DNA of 6,910 bases from Deltaproteobacteria bacterium RBG_16_54_11 (GCA_001797905.1 MGQS01000066.1:1-6910); one strand, 5' to 3'; shown: positions 1 to 5,258, counted from the stretch's first letter. Translations and numbers: made by a program. Notes: generated by a model not told the origin, from the sequence alone.

Positions 1-120
1 TCCTTTTAATTAACAACCATTTTTGTCTCAGCATCTTTATTCTCTGAGAACAGCATGTTGCTATCTCATCCTCGAGAAAGTCTGCGAACGGCTTTCCCCG
101 GCAGCTTTGTTTTATCAATA

Positions 121-354
121 TCAATCCGGCTTCTTTAACCGATTGTAAATCACCGAGAGCATCATCAGCTGGATCTGATCAGGTTCTTTCTTGCGCACCC
201 TCAGCCAATAGGTCATATTACTGGTAAAGTTCTGTTCCCATTCACTCATCTGATCTTCATGATTTAACAGGTAAGCGAGCATCTCACGGGCTTCCGGTAT
301 TACCTCCATGTTCATGGTATTACCCCGTTGTGGGCTTATTGCCTTTTCTTGCAT
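121..354 (-). CDS. small hypothetical protein (77 aa)
   Basis: I do not recognise this protein and assign no function. It is short, charged and probably all-helical. It carries a WEQNF segment and ends in a Leu/Met/Ile-rich amphipathic stretch followed by KKPD. No signal peptide, membrane segment or catalytic motif is visible. The start is uncertain. The first ATG (352-354) has no good ribosome site. A second ATG at 313-315 (64 aa) is preceded by GGGG at about 7 nt and a third lies at 307-309, so the shorter form is at least as likely. It lies downstream of and on the same strand as glnA and the amidotransferase, about 95 nt beyond the latter's stop, so it could be read through from that operon. 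The residue composition looks like a real protein, but there is no independent support. Confidence 0.5.
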   Translation of the reverse strand: MQEKAISPQRGNTMNMEVIPEAREMLAYLLNHEDQMSEWEQNFTSNMTYWLRVRKKEPDQIQLMMLSVIYNRLKKPD

Positions 355-448
355 TCGCGAAAAATCTCTTGCGCCATGCTTGTGTCTATAAGATTGCCCT
401 TGCGCTACGCGCAGACTACAAAGAGTGCTTGGGCTTTGAAGAAACTCT

Positions 449-1144
449 TTAATCTGTCTGCCGCTCTATCGACCCAAGAAAGGGCTGCATAAAGCTCCTA
501 CATAATTTGTGTATCATGGGGAGGTGGAGACTTAGAGAAGAGTTGATCATTCGCTGCTTTTGTTCATCAACCTCGTTCCCTGAGAGCCACCTGTGTATCA
601 TTCCTTCTGTCACCTCAAAATGGAACTGAAAGGCGTACGTAAGATCTCCGAAGCGAAAGGCCTGATGGGGGTAATCCTGCGCGGTGGCAACGAGTATTGC
701 GCCTTTGGGTAGATCGAAGGTTTCACTGTGCCACTGAAAGACCGGAAAGAAGGGGGGGAATCTTCGAAGAAACCGATCGTTTTTACCCTCCTCGGTTGAC
801 ATAAGTTCATACCACCCCAGCTCCTCTTTGTTACCCCTGTAGACCCTTCCTCCCAGGCAATCGGCGATGAGTTGCGCACCCAGGCATATACCTAAAGTCG
901 GGTTCCCTTCTGCCACCCAGCGGCGCACAGACGTCTTTTCTTCCGAAAGGAAAGGATACAAAGCTTCATCGTTGACGCTCATCGGCCCACCCATGAGGAT
1001 GAGGAGGTGAAAGGGTCCTGGTTCCACTATCTTTTTCCCTTCCCAGAGTGCTGCTTCTTCCACCTCCCATCCCCGCTCCTTGAGGATGTCCCTCAAGAGA
1101 CCTGGTCCCTCATCAGGGTGATGGGTATATATCAGGGCCTTCAC
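449..1144 (-). CDS. class I glutamine amidotransferase-like protein (peptidase C26/GMP-synthase-type GATase domain)
   Basis: A stand-alone class I (triad) amidotransferase domain of 231 residues, expected to release ammonia from glutamine or hydrolyse a gamma-glutamyl bond in the cytoplasm. Visible motifs are the oxyanion-strand segment MGGPMSV (51-57), the nucleophile elbow GICLGAQ with Cys87, the QWHSETFDLP segment (137-146) typical of the YLR126C/GuaA-like subgroup, and FQFHFEV with His175 and Glu177. The triad is therefore complete. No synthetase domain is fused, so the acceptor is unknown. The start is GTG (1142-1144), 6 nt after the glnA stop. No clear Shine-Dalgarno sequence precedes it, so translation is probably coupled to glnA. 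The neighbour makes glutamine and this enzyme class consumes it, which suggests a nitrogen-metabolism role, but that is inference from position. The family call is firm; the substrate is not known. Confidence 0.88.
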   Translation of the reverse strand: MKALIYTHHPDEGPGLLRDILKERGWEVEEAALWEGKKIVEPGPFHLLILMGGPMSVNDEALYPFLSEEKTSVRRWVAEGNPTLGICLGAQLIADCLGGRVYRGNKEELGWYELMSTEEGKNDRFLRRFPPFFPVFQWHSETFDLPKGAILVATAQDYPHQAFRFGDLTYAFQFHFEVTEGMIHRWLSGNEVDEQKQRMINSSLSLHLPMIHKLCRSFMQPFLGSIERQTD

Positions 1145-1150
1145 GGTGAA

Positions 1151-2485
1151 TTATAATTTGGGGAGATACTGTTGTATCTCGTACTCCGTCACCTGGGCCC
1201 GGTAGGCGTCCCATTCCGCCTTTTTGTTTCTGATAAAGCTGTCAAAGGTGTGATCGCCCAGGCACTCGCGTGCAACCTCACTGTGCTCCATGAGTTCTAC
1301 GGCCTCTCCCAGGCTGCCGGGGAGCGTCCCTATCCCCACTTTTTTACGTTCTTCTTCCGAAAGATGAAAGACATCCATCTCTACGGGAGTGGGCAACTCG
1401 TACTTCTTCTCGCTCCCCTTGAGCCCTGCTGCCAGCATCACGCTGAAGGTGAGATAGGGGTTGCAGGCGGGGTCAGGGCAGCGGAACTCCGCCCGGGTGG
1501 CATTCTCCTTGCCTGGCTTGTACTGGGGCACCCTTACCAGGGCCGAGCGGTTCCTGGTACCCCAGGAGATATAGGCCGGGGCCTCGAATCCAGGGACAAG
1601 CCTCTTGTAGGAGTTCACCCACTGACAGGTGATTGCCGTTATCTCCGGGGCGTGCCTCAGGAGCCCGGCGATGAATTGACGGCCTATGGTGGACAGGTGA
1701 TAGGGGTCCTTGGGATCAAAGAATGCGTTTTGCTTCCCCTTGAAGAGCGATTGGTGTACATGCATACCGCTTCCGTTGATGCCGAAGACGGGTTTGGGCA
1801 TGAAGGTGGCATACACACCGTTTTCCATGGCCACCTGCTTTACCACCGCCTTGTAGGTCATGACATTATCGCCCATGGACAGGGCGTCGGTATATTTCAT
1901 GTCTATCTCATGTTGGCTGTAGGCCACCTCATGATGGCTGTACTCCACTGCTACCCCCATTTCTTCCAGGTGCAGCACCGTCTGCCGGCGCAGATCCACC
2001 GCCATATCCAACGTGGTCATATCGAAATAACCGCCCTTGTCCAGAAACTCCGTCCCCTCGGAGTTCTTGAAATAGAAGTACTCGAGCTCCGGGCCGACAT
2101 AGTAGGTAAAGCCCATATCAGTGGCCTTTTTCAGATTCCTTTTTAATACATACCGCGGATCGCCTTCAAAGGGCATCCCCTCCGGCCGCAACACGTCGCA
2201 AAACATCCTGGCAACCCCATACTCCTTTGGCCGCCACGGGAGAAGGTAAAAGGTTGCCGGATCCGGCATGGCGATCATGTCGCTTTCCTCGATGCGGACA
2301 TATCCCTCAATGGAGGAGCCGTCAAACCCCATTCCTCCCTCGAGGGCCTCGGGGAGCTCGTTTGCCGTGATGGCAAAGCTCTTTAAAATCCCCAGGATAT
2401 CGGTGAACCACAGTTTGATGAACTTTACCTTTTGCTCCTTTACTACGTTGAGCACGTATTCTTTTGCATCTTTGGCACTCGGCAT
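1151..2485 (-). CDS. glnA: glutamine synthetase, type I (GSI-alpha-like)
   Basis: Makes glutamine from glutamate, ammonia and ATP; type I enzymes are cytoplasmic dodecamers. The 444 residues match GSI-alpha length rather than the ~470 of the adenylylated beta form. Motifs in order: MGFDGSSIEG (52-61), metal-ligand strand GPELEYF (131-137), HHEVAYSQHEID (184-195), NGSGMHVHQS (237-246), the flap KRLVPGFEAP with Glu301 (294-303), and RAEFRCPDPACNPYL (331-345). The region equivalent to the beta-type adenylylation loop reads DVFHLSEEER (371-380), with Phe where the modified Tyr would be, so GlnE-type control is not expected. GYVRIEESDM includes Arg64, aligning with B. subtilis GlnA Arg62, which is implicated in glutamine feedback inhibition. 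ATG at 2483-2485 is set by AAGGAGA (2494-2500) 8 nt upstream. The amidotransferase gene follows directly. No convincing sigma-54 promoter is seen upstream. Confidence 0.97.
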   Translation of the reverse strand: MPSAKDAKEYVLNVVKEQKVKFIKLWFTDILGILKSFAITANELPEALEGGMGFDGSSIEGYVRIEESDMIAMPDPATFYLLPWRPKEYGVARMFCDVLRPEGMPFEGDPRYVLKRNLKKATDMGFTYYVGPELEYFYFKNSEGTEFLDKGGYFDMTTLDMAVDLRRQTVLHLEEMGVAVEYSHHEVAYSQHEIDMKYTDALSMGDNVMTYKAVVKQVAMENGVYATFMPKPVFGINGSGMHVHQSLFKGKQNAFFDPKDPYHLSTIGRQFIAGLLRHAPEITAITCQWVNSYKRLVPGFEAPAYISWGTRNRSALVRVPQYKPGKENATRAEFRCPDPACNPYLTFSVMLAAGLKGSEKKYELPTPVEMDVFHLSEEERKKVGIGTLPGSLGEAVELMEHSEVARECLGDHTFDSFIRNKKAEWDAYRAQVTEYEIQQYLPKL

Positions 2486-2654
2486 ATTGTATGTCTCCTT
2501 TCAGGAAATTTTCCGGTTATTTCATCATCCTTTTGTTACAGGAATATTACAATAGAAGGATTTTTCTGAAACTTGACATTTTTGCCCAAATGGTGATACC
2601 CTTTGATCGTTCCCAAGGCTTAGGGGGAAGCTTTTGCCAGGGGCTCACTCCATA

Positions 2655-2774
2655 CTAATCACTTTGAATCCAGTCGGCCAATCCCTGGGCCATGCGCCTG
2701 GGGGCTATACACAACCTATATTCCTTTACAAAATGACGATCATCTATACCCACGTATTGAGCAAAGGAGGGCAT
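2655..2774 (-). pseudogene. 39-codon ORF, probable C-terminal remnant of a lost gene
   Basis: Reading the minus strand from ATG 2772-2774 gives 39 residues ending in TAG at 2655-2657. Segments include QYVGIDDRHFVKEYR and APRRMAQGLADWI, which have the mixed charged and aromatic pattern of a genuine protein rather than a chance frame. The frame stays open upstream of the ATG for another 13 codons (residues DRSKLFYRALNA and so on), back to a TAA that lies inside the 23-bp palindrome. There is no Shine-Dalgarno sequence before the ATG. I infer the 3' end of a gene whose front was removed at or near the palindrome. It could instead be a very small intact gene. The family is not recognised. Confidence 0.35.
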
Positions 2775-2807
2775 GGCGTTCAAAGCCCGATAGAAGAGCT
2801 TTGAACG

Positions 2808-2830
2808 GTCTTATACAGTCTGTATAAGAC
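2808..2830. repeat. perfect 23-bp palindrome (11-bp arms, 1-nt centre)
   Basis: GTCTTATACAG and its exact reverse complement CTGTATAAGAC are separated by a single T. The near-zero loop suits a dimeric repressor operator or a recombination or insertion end better than an RNA hairpin, and no T-run follows. Its central 9-mer ACAGTCTGT occurs again at 2927-2935, just upstream of the TATAAT that precedes the cassette. It is not a LexA box: the CTGT and ACAG halves are in the opposite order. Confidence 0.6.
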
Positions 2831-2944
2831 TGGAAGGAATGGAGGGGGAAACGGTGCAATTATTTGATATAAAAAGATTTGCACGAATGAATAAGAAGAT
2901 ACAGGTACTTCTTATATAGTAAGGAAACAGTCTGTGTTTGTCAT

Positions 2945-2950
2945 TATAAT
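2945..2950 (+). promoter_or_regulatory. candidate -10 element abutting the cassette boundary
   Basis: A perfect TATAAT lies 5 bp before the inferred cassette edge (2955/2956), placing a transcription start near 2957 and leaving about 20 nt before the ATG at 2977. No good -35 hexamer lies 16-18 bp upstream (AGGAAA at 2922-2927). The ACAGTCTGT copy at 2927-2935 would fall in the spacer. The sequence is A+T-rich, so chance occurrence is possible. Confidence 0.35.
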
Positions 2951-2955
2951 CATTG

Positions 2956-3720
2956 TTAGCAATTTGGGAAGACTCTATGGGAATCGGATCTCCTGAAGAA
3001 TCAATTGCAAGAATCAAAGAGCTATTGTCGCTATTTGACAGGAGAATTACTCCAACTGTAGATAAGGAGAATACAAGTCCGGTCTCTAAGGTGCCTTACA
3101 AACTTTTCTGTCTTAGAGCCCTATACCAAATTAGGATTTGTGATCTGGGCCACGCATCCCACCTGCTGTATGTGAAGAAGGCCTATGCAGCCTTCGTACT
3201 TACAAGAGCTGTGATGGAAACGGTAGCAATGCTTTATGTGTGTTTCTCGAAGGTATCGGCGTCGGTAAAGGGAAGTAGCTTTGATGATATTGACGATTTC
3301 TTGATGAAAGCTCTATTGGGCACTCGGGACGGCACCGGATCAATCAAGTATTACAATGCCCTGACCGCAGTGCAGCATGTTGGAAAAAAGAACAAGGCAT
3401 TTGAGGAGTTGTACCTGGGTCTGTGTGAGTTCACTCATCCAAACTGGGCAGGAGTCTCATTGGCCTATAGCGAGCAGATCGATGAAGGACATATGGTAAT
3501 AGAGACAATCAGGGACTCTTCATTCGCCGATACCATTGGAATGAAACCATTGATGGCCTCGTTAATTCTCTTTGACGAGATATATCATGGAATACAAGAG
3601 TTGATTCCTAAATTCACTGAGGTTTGCGACAATTGCTAACAACTGCATGGAGCGGCTTGCTGTCCATTTTTTCGGGGGAAGATCATCGGCCATAGAGTCG
3701 GCCTCCCGGTGATGCAGGCG
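2956..3720 (+). mobile_element. single integron gene cassette (inferred boundaries)
   Basis: An integron cassette is cut between G and TT of its GTTRRRY boxes. At the right end, GTTAGAC (3720-3726) is a perfect R' box. At the left end, GTTAGCA occurs at 2955-2961. In the closed circle, the cassette's own R' would be G plus its first bases, GTTAGCA, and this is the exact complement of its R'' box TGCTAAC (3634-3640). That explains the exact 12-bp inverted repeat TTGTTAGCAATT (2953-2964) and AATTGCTAACAA (3631-3642) bracketing the gene. One ORF fills the cassette and starts about 21 nt from its left edge, as is usual. No second attC, attI or integrase gene is visible, so this looks like a lone cassette at a secondary site or a relic of a larger array. 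Confidence 0.75.
2977..3639 (+). CDS. cassette-borne protein of unknown function (helical, HEPN/DUF5677-like impression)
   Basis: A 220-residue protein, predicted largely alpha-helical and soluble. It has an LTRAVMETVAMLY helix (75-87) with an R-x3-E pair (Arg77, Glu81), an acidic DDIDDF stretch (103-108), and LCEFTHPNW (149-157), whose His-Pro-Asn follows a Cys-Glu. An R-x3-E helix and a later conserved His resemble HEPN or DUF5677-like helical bundles, but the canonical R-x4-6-H motif is absent, so this is an impression only. A TTG at 2953 in the same frame would straddle the inferred cassette edge, so I prefer ATG 2977, which is weakly preceded by GGGAAG. The stop codon TAA lies inside the attC R'' box, typical of cassette genes. 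It has no partner gene in the cassette. Function unknown. Confidence 0.8.
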   Translation: MGIGSPEESIARIKELLSLFDRRITPTVDKENTSPVSKVPYKLFCLRALYQIRICDLGHASHLLYVKKAYAAFVLTRAVMETVAMLYVCFSKVSASVKGSSFDDIDDFLMKALLGTRDGTGSIKYYNALTAVQHVGKKNKAFEELYLGLCEFTHPNWAGVSLAYSEQIDEGHMVIETIRDSSFADTIGMKPLMASLILFDEIYHGIQELIPKFTEVCDNC

Positions 3721-3726
3721 TTAGAC
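3634..3726 (+). other. attC recombination site (93 bp)
   Basis: The ends form the expected folded bottom-strand structure. R'' TGCTAAC (3634-3640) pairs through CTAAC with GTTAG of R' GTTAGAC (3720-3726). After a 2-nt mismatch (AA opposite GC) the L arms CTGCAT (3643-3648) and ATGCAG (3712-3717) pair perfectly, followed by a further short CGG/CCG match and bulges. R' fits GTTRRRY at all seven positions; R'' departs from RYYYAAC at its two outer bases, consistent with its pairing with the cassette's own GTTAGCA rather than with the downstream box. The length is within the usual 57-141 range. The unpaired spacer next to R is shorter than usual. Confidence 0.78.
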
Positions 3727-3769
3727 CTGATCTGCTAATATAAAAAATCATACTTTGCACATTATAACT

Positions 3770-3775
3770 TATAAT
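3770..3775 (+). promoter_or_regulatory. possible -10 for the YHS gene
   Basis: TATAAT at 3770-3775 and TATAAC at 3763-3768 lie just upstream of the YHS gene, in an A+T-rich stretch beginning at the attC edge. Neither has a good -35. The downstream one would put the transcript start inside the ribosome site, so the upstream one is more plausible. Weak evidence. Confidence 0.2.
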
Positions 3776-3795
3776 AAACAAGGAGGGAGACAAGT

Positions 3796-4257
3796 ATGAA
3801 ATCAGATAAATCAATCGATTGGATTCTAACGGGTTTCTCACTTGCGTTATTATTGTCGACTGGATTAAACGATATAGCTGTAGGAAAGTCACCGCCGGAC
3901 GAAATTGCCATAAAAGGGTACGATACTGTTGCATATTTCAAGATCGGTAAGGCCGTACAAGGTAATAAATTATTTAGCTTTCAATGGTATGGCATGACTT
4001 GGTATTTTTTAAATAAAGAGCATAAGGATTTGTTTGCGGCAAGTCCGGAACAATATGCTCCGCAATATGATGGTTATTGTGCTTGGGCAATGACGGAAGC
4101 ACGGAAAGCTAAAACCGATCCTGAAGTGTGGAAAATCGTTAACGGAAAGCTTTATCTAAATTGCAGCTGGGACGCGTATAAGAAATGGAGTAGAGATATT
4201 CCCGGTAATATCAAGAAGGCCGACGCGAACTGGTTGAAATTTATCGGCAAAAATTGA
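3796..4257 (+). CDS. exported YHS domain-containing protein
   Basis: A 153-residue protein with an N-terminal signal-like segment: a charged start (MKSDK), a hydrophobic core at about residues 10-22 with ILTGFSLALLLSTG, then mature sequence. This predicts export to the periplasm or cell surface. The remainder is a YHS-type domain: IKGYDTVAYFKIGKAVQG (38-55), FQWYGMTWYF, HKDLFAASPEQYAPQYDGYCAWA (76-98), then an IVNGKLYLN segment and a C-terminal IPGNIKKADANW tail. This architecture is common in small secreted YHS proteins of uncertain role; a metal-binding role is often proposed. No lipobox Cys is seen at the cleavage region. ATG 3796 is supported by AGGAGGG (3781-3787). It begins 69 nt beyond the attC R' box but has no attC of its own, so it is probably resident DNA flanking the cassette. 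Codon use is A+T-rich. Confidence 0.88.
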   Translation: MKSDKSIDWILTGFSLALLLSTGLNDIAVGKSPPDEIAIKGYDTVAYFKIGKAVQGNKLFSFQWYGMTWYFLNKEHKDLFAASPEQYAPQYDGYCAWAMTEARKAKTDPEVWKIVNGKLYLNCSWDAYKKWSRDIPGNIKKADANWLKFIGKN

Positions 4258-4383
4258 TTGCAAGGATTCCATTTGTTATTCCCGAAAGTAAATTAGATCT
4301 GTTTTAATAATAAAGTTAATCAGCTAATCGTTTTAACAATTGACGCCCAGACCTGAGGTCGGGGGAGACCTGGATAACTACTT

Positions 4384-4520
4384 GATATAAAAGGCAAAAA
4401 TGGTGAATTGAGGGGCTTATTAGGGCCTTAGAATGGTATTTTTGGGGATGAAAATGGGGGTTTAAGCACTTAATGAGGAGGGCAATTCCCTCAAGAGGAT
4501 AGCATGGTCTGACCCCAAGG
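4384..4520 (+). repeat. direct repeat, copy A (upstream of hicBA)
   Basis: About 137 bp matching 5112-5247 at roughly 80% by manual alignment with one 1-nt gap. The best-conserved blocks are GGCCTTAGAATGGT, GGATGAAAA, GGGTTTAAGCA, GAGGAGGGCA, TCAAGAGG and GACCCCAAGG. Similarity fades upstream around 4372. It contains a small hairpin GAGGG-CAATT-CCCTC. Just past its end lie arms GGTCT (4506-4510) and AGACC (4521-4525). It ends about 45 nt before the hicBA -10. No coding potential was seen. Confidence 0.8.
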
Positions 4521-4562
4521 AGACCCAGAAGGATAAAACGAATTTCAGCAGGTTTCGATTTC

Positions 4563-4571
4563 TGTTATAAT
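4563..4571 (+). promoter_or_regulatory. hicBA promoter (extended -10)
   Basis: TGTTATAAT is a perfect extended -10 (TG-N-TATAAT). The -35 at 17 bp (TTTCAG, 4543-4548) is poor, as is usual for extended -10 promoters. Transcription should begin near 4578, right at the Shine-Dalgarno sequence AAGGAGG (4579-4585), giving a leader of only about 16 nt. Confidence 0.6.
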
Positions 4572-4593
4572 TAGAGGTAAGGAGGGAAGGCGC

Positions 4594-4812
4594 ATGGACG
4601 CAGAATACACTGCAATAGTAAAACAGCAAGGTGATTGGTGGATAGGATGGATAGAGGAGGTTCCGGGCGTGAACTGCCAGGAACGAAGCCGTGAAGAGCT
4701 ATTGGAGAGTCTTCGCGTTACCTTGCGAGAAGCCATCGAATTCAATCGTCAAGAGGCGATAGACTCTGCAGGAAGTGAATACAAAGAGGAAAAAATAGCT
4801 GTCAGCGCATGA
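4594..4812 (+). CDS. hicB: HicB-type antitoxin (type II TA)
   Basis: A 72-residue protein with the HicB partial RNase H-like fold: N-terminal strand YTAIVKQQGDWWIGWIEEVPG (5-25), then the conserved turn into NCQERSREELLESLRVTL (27-44) and the following helix. HicB neutralises HicA by binding it. This is the short form. After the helix there is only a 20-residue charged tail ending EEKIAVSA, with no C-terminal HTH or ribbon-helix-helix domain, so operator binding is not evident from the sequence. ATG 4594 has AAGGAGG 8 nt upstream. It overlaps hicA by 4 nt (ATGA), the antitoxin-first order, implying translational coupling. Copy A of the direct repeat ends about 75 nt upstream. Confidence 0.9.
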   Translation: MDAEYTAIVKQQGDWWIGWIEEVPGVNCQERSREELLESLRVTLREAIEFNRQEAIDSAGSEYKEEKIAVSA

Positions 4813-4997
4813 AAAGAGCTGAACTGCTCAAGTACCTCCGATCCAAAGGTTGTGAGTTCATTAGGGAAGGACACCGGCACTCCTGGTGGGGCAATCCCGC
4901 TCAGAACAAAAGGTCGTCAGTACCAAGGCACTCCGAAATCAACGACGATCTTGCAAGAAAAATATGCAAAGACCTTGGAATAGAGCCGATAAAATGA
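4809..4997 (+). CDS. hicA: HicA-type toxin, mRNA interferase
   Basis: A 62-residue HicA-like protein with a double-stranded-RNA-binding-like fold; the family cleaves mRNA independently of the ribosome. Family marks: KRAELLKYLRSKGCEFIREG (2-21), HRHSWWGNP (22-30) containing the predicted catalytic His (His22 or His24), VPRHSEI (38-44), and ARKICKDLGI (49-58). This matches the HRHSWW subgroup rather than the SHH subgroup. Length is normal and nothing is truncated, so the toxin is probably active. The ATG overlaps the hicB stop as ATGA, with no strong ribosome site of its own. Downstream there is only a 6-bp hairpin (TGTTCC/GGAACA, 5055-5071) without a T-run. Confidence 0.9.
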   Translation: MKRAELLKYLRSKGCEFIREGHRHSWWGNPAQNKRSSVPRHSEINDDLARKICKDLGIEPIK

Positions 4998-5111
4998 GCC
5001 ATAACCTAGGGTTGCATTGGATTGGTAATAAAGCCAGCATCTCGGTGACTCCGATGTTCCGACTAGGAACAAGCAAAGCCTGTGGCTGGGATCGGACGAG
5101 GGTAGCTCTTC

Positions 5112-5247
5112 GATATGAAAAGCAAAAGCGCTGAATTATGGCGCTTATGTCGGCCTTAGAATGGTTTTTTGGGGGATGAAAAAGAGGGTTTAAGCAATTA
5201 AGAGGAGGGCATTGCCGTCAAGAGGTTAGCGTAATCCGACCCCAAGG
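5112..5247 (+). repeat. direct repeat, copy B (upstream of the RelE-like toxin)
   Basis: About 136 bp, the diverged partner of 4384-4520, in the same orientation and 728 bp further on, so the two copies bracket hicBA exactly. The right edge closes with GACCCC-AA-GGGGTC (5238-5251), a perfect palindrome that copy A lacks. The internal GAGGG hairpin of copy A has one mismatch here. The toxin -35 begins 8 bp beyond the palindrome. Confidence 0.8.
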
Positions 5248-5258
5248 GGTCCATGTGG

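Larger units (their letters stand above)
2486..2976. other. intergenic region between glnA and the cassette gene
   Basis: About 490 bases without an intact annotated gene. The glnA side has a weak minus-strand promoter guess: TAATAT at 2544-2549 with a poor -35 (TTTCAG, 2566-2571). No TGGCAC-N5-TTGCA sigma-54 site was found. Further along it holds a 39-codon minus-strand remnant (2655-2774), a perfect 23-bp palindrome (2808-2830), an 8-bp inverted repeat ATAAGAAG/CTTCTTAT (2891-2898 and 2908-2915, 9-nt loop), and a TATAAT hexamer just before the cassette boundary. The part from about 2840 on is A+T-rich and unlike the glnA side. Confidence 0.6.
4258..4593. other. intergenic region between the YHS gene and hicB
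   Basis: No gene is seen here. The first ~85 bases are A+T-rich with a loose GTTAA-N13-TTAAC inverted repeat (4315-4337). At 4350-4371 there is a three-block element GACCT-G-AGGTC-GGGGGA-GACCT that can form either of two exclusive hairpins. From 4384 to 4520 lies copy A of the direct repeat, and then the hicBA promoter. No terminator with a T-run was found after the YHS gene, and no CTAAC box that would make the YHS gene a cassette. Confidence 0.6.

Noticed and set aside
420..450. Terminator for the amidotransferase gene
   Set aside because: AAAGAGT/ACTCTTT arms exist, but the stem is A+T-rich, the loop is 17 nt, it overlaps the stop codon and no T-run follows.
1172..2146. Long plus-strand open frame opposite glnA
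   Set aside because: It is antisense to a clearly conserved glutamine synthetase and its translation has no recognisable motif. It is a shadow of the real gene.
2574..2670. Sigma-54 promoter for glnA
   Set aside because: The best minus-strand match, TGGCAAAAGCTTCC near 2627-2640, lacks the GC at the required spacing. The TTGACA at 2574-2579 is on the wrong strand and has no good -10.
2808..2830. LexA/SOS box
   Set aside because: The SOS consensus is CTGT-N8-ACAG. Here the order is ACAG-T-CTGT, so it does not fit.
2953..2976. TTG start for the cassette gene
   Set aside because: The TTG spans the inferred cassette boundary and has no ribosome site. ATG 2977 lies wholly within the cassette.
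3727..4380. YHS gene as a second cassette in an array
   Set aside because: A cassette starting with TTAGAC would need GTCTAAC in its own attC, and there is no CTAAC box downstream of the YHS gene.
4886..5134. Plus-strand frame overlapping the end of hicA
   Set aside because: It is out of frame with hicA, runs into non-coding sequence and repeat B, and has no protein-family features.
4384..5247. CRISPR array
   Set aside because: Only two long, diverged repeats 728 bp apart with genes between them; there are no short regular repeats or spacers.
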